DNA of 13,862 nucleotides, from assembly GCA_007119345.1 (NCBI GenBank), contig SKPV01000098.1, forward strand, positions 1-13,862. The letters are read 5' to 3'. The DNA comes from Halovivax sp. GTDB taxonomy: Archaea; Halobacteriota; Halobacteria; Halobacteriales; Natrialbaceae. The notes beneath the pieces were generated by a model that saw nothing but the letters and a program-made list of their open reading frames with translations, made no database searches and was not told the DNA's origin. The position numbers and the translations under genes are program-made. Below are positions 13,340-13,862 of the stretch, one piece after another (positions within the stretch are counted from its first letter, which is position 1; each line of letters starts with the position of its first letter).

Positions 13340-13862
13340 ATGGCAGCCATCCGCACCGAACGCCACGACGACGAGCCGGTCGCCACGGTCGTCATCTCGA
13401 ACCCGGAGCGACGGAACGCGGTCTCCCGCGAGGACACCCAGGAACTCGCCGCGACGATCGCGGCGCTCGACGAGGACGACGACGTCCGCTGTCTCGTCCT
13501 CACGGGCGAGGGCGACGCCTTCTGTGCGGGCCTGGACCTCACCTCGGTCGGCGGCTCACCCACGGCGGAGCTGGTCGACCGAAGCTTCCACGCCGCCGTC
13601 CGCGAGATCGCGACCTGCGGAAAGCCGGTGATCGCGCGGGTCGACGGCCCCGCCGTGGGCGCGGGAGCCGCGCTCGCGATCGCCTGCGACCTGGTCTACG
13701 CCACCGAGTCCGCGGAGCTCGGCTTCTCGTTCGCGAAGATCGGGCTCACCGCCGATACGGGAGCGACGTGGAATCTCCCCCGGCTCGTCGGCGTCCAGAC
13801 CGCCTTCGAGCTGCTCGCTACGGGCCGGATGGTGGGAGCCGCGGAGGCCGCCGAGCTGGGCC
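13340..13862 (+). CDS. Enoyl-CoA hydratase/isomerase (crotonase), PaaG-like, partial
   Basis: The first 174 residues of a crotonase-fold protein; the gene continues past the window, and the family is usually about 250-265 residues. The oxyanion-hole segments are FCAGLDL (61-67) and DGPAVGAGAALAIACDL (102-118). The active-site loop reads GLTADTGATWNLPRLVG (135-151), with Asp139 and no Glu at the usual hydratase positions. This resembles PaaG-type ring-1,2-epoxyphenylacetyl-CoA or enoyl-CoA isomerases (PD-GGTW-LPRLVG), so isomerase activity may be more likely than hydration. It is transcribed divergently from the acyl-CoA dehydrogenase, which supports a shared role in acyl-CoA or aromatic acyl-CoA breakdown. 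The start is fixed by the TATA element. Confidence 0.93.
   Translation, partial: MAAIRTERHDDEPVATVVISNPERRNAVSREDTQELAATIAALDEDDDVRCLVLTGEGDAFCAGLDLTSVGGSPTAELVDRSFHAAVREIATCGKPVIARVDGPAVGAGAALAIACDLVYATESAELGFSFAKIGLTADTGATWNLPRLVGVQTAFELLATGRMVGAAEAAELG

Noticed and set aside
13085..13366. N-terminal extension of the acyl-CoA dehydrogenase
   Set aside because: The in-frame extension crosses the divergent promoter region and the start of the crotonase, and it is Arg/Pro-rich; ATG 13084 gives the normal family length.
1..13862. tRNA, rRNA, insertion sequence or integrase genes
   Set aside because: No such gene or transposase-like protein was recognised by eye on either strand; a covariance-model search was not possible here.

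Overview
The window comes from an extremely halophilic archaeon (class Halobacteria). The DNA is very GC-rich with strong GC bias at third codon positions, the proteins are rich in Asp and Glu, the solute-binding lipoprotein carries a twin-arginine signal with a lipobox and a poly-Asp linker, and several genes have an archaeal TATA element about 27 bases before an ATG with little or no 5' leader. No genus can be named from the sequence alone.

Layout from left to right: (1) two 33-base minisatellites (1-99, 154-219), then a nucleotide-sugar dehydrogenase (254-1651, +). (2) An 813-base gene-free spacer with a hairpin, a 40-base repeat and a five-unit 37-base repeat. (3) An orphan family 5 ABC-transporter substrate-binding lipoprotein (2465-4393, -) with a long palindrome upstream, and a small membrane protein (4558-4923, -). 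(4) A roughly 500-base spacer with dyads and a gene remnant, then an MFS transporter (5428-6750, +). (5) Three compact genes: a SAM methyltransferase (-), a divergent CDGSH iron-sulfur protein (+), and a convergent DsbD_2/TauE-like membrane protein (-) that follows a winged-helix regulator (-). (6) A co-oriented, overlapping pair of membrane genes, the second of the DUF2238/YjdF type (10255-11552, -). (7) An ACAD10/11-like acyl-CoA dehydrogenase (11840-13084, -) divergent from a crotonase that runs off the right edge (13340 onward, +).

The acyl-CoA dehydrogenase and crotonase form the clearest functional unit: a divergent beta-oxidation-type pair sharing a control region with nested inverted repeats. 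The other genes are mostly single-gene units with their own TATA elements: solute uptake or export, surface sugar nucleotide supply, methylation and Fe-S or redox functions.

The most unusual observations are outside the genes. First, a 26-codon relic of a second acyl-CoA dehydrogenase C-terminus (10177-10254) lies directly after the YjdF-like stop codon and matches the tail of the intact dehydrogenase 1.66 kb away (55 of 69 bases). The two-gene membrane cassette is therefore bracketed by direct repeats of dehydrogenase tails. Second, seven unrelated short-unit tandem repeats (17-43 bases per unit) occupy the gene-free spacers, and in at least five of them each unit contains an inverted repeat. 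Third, several 7-10-base-arm palindromes sit at promoter positions. No complete mobile element, CRISPR array, tRNA or rRNA was seen.
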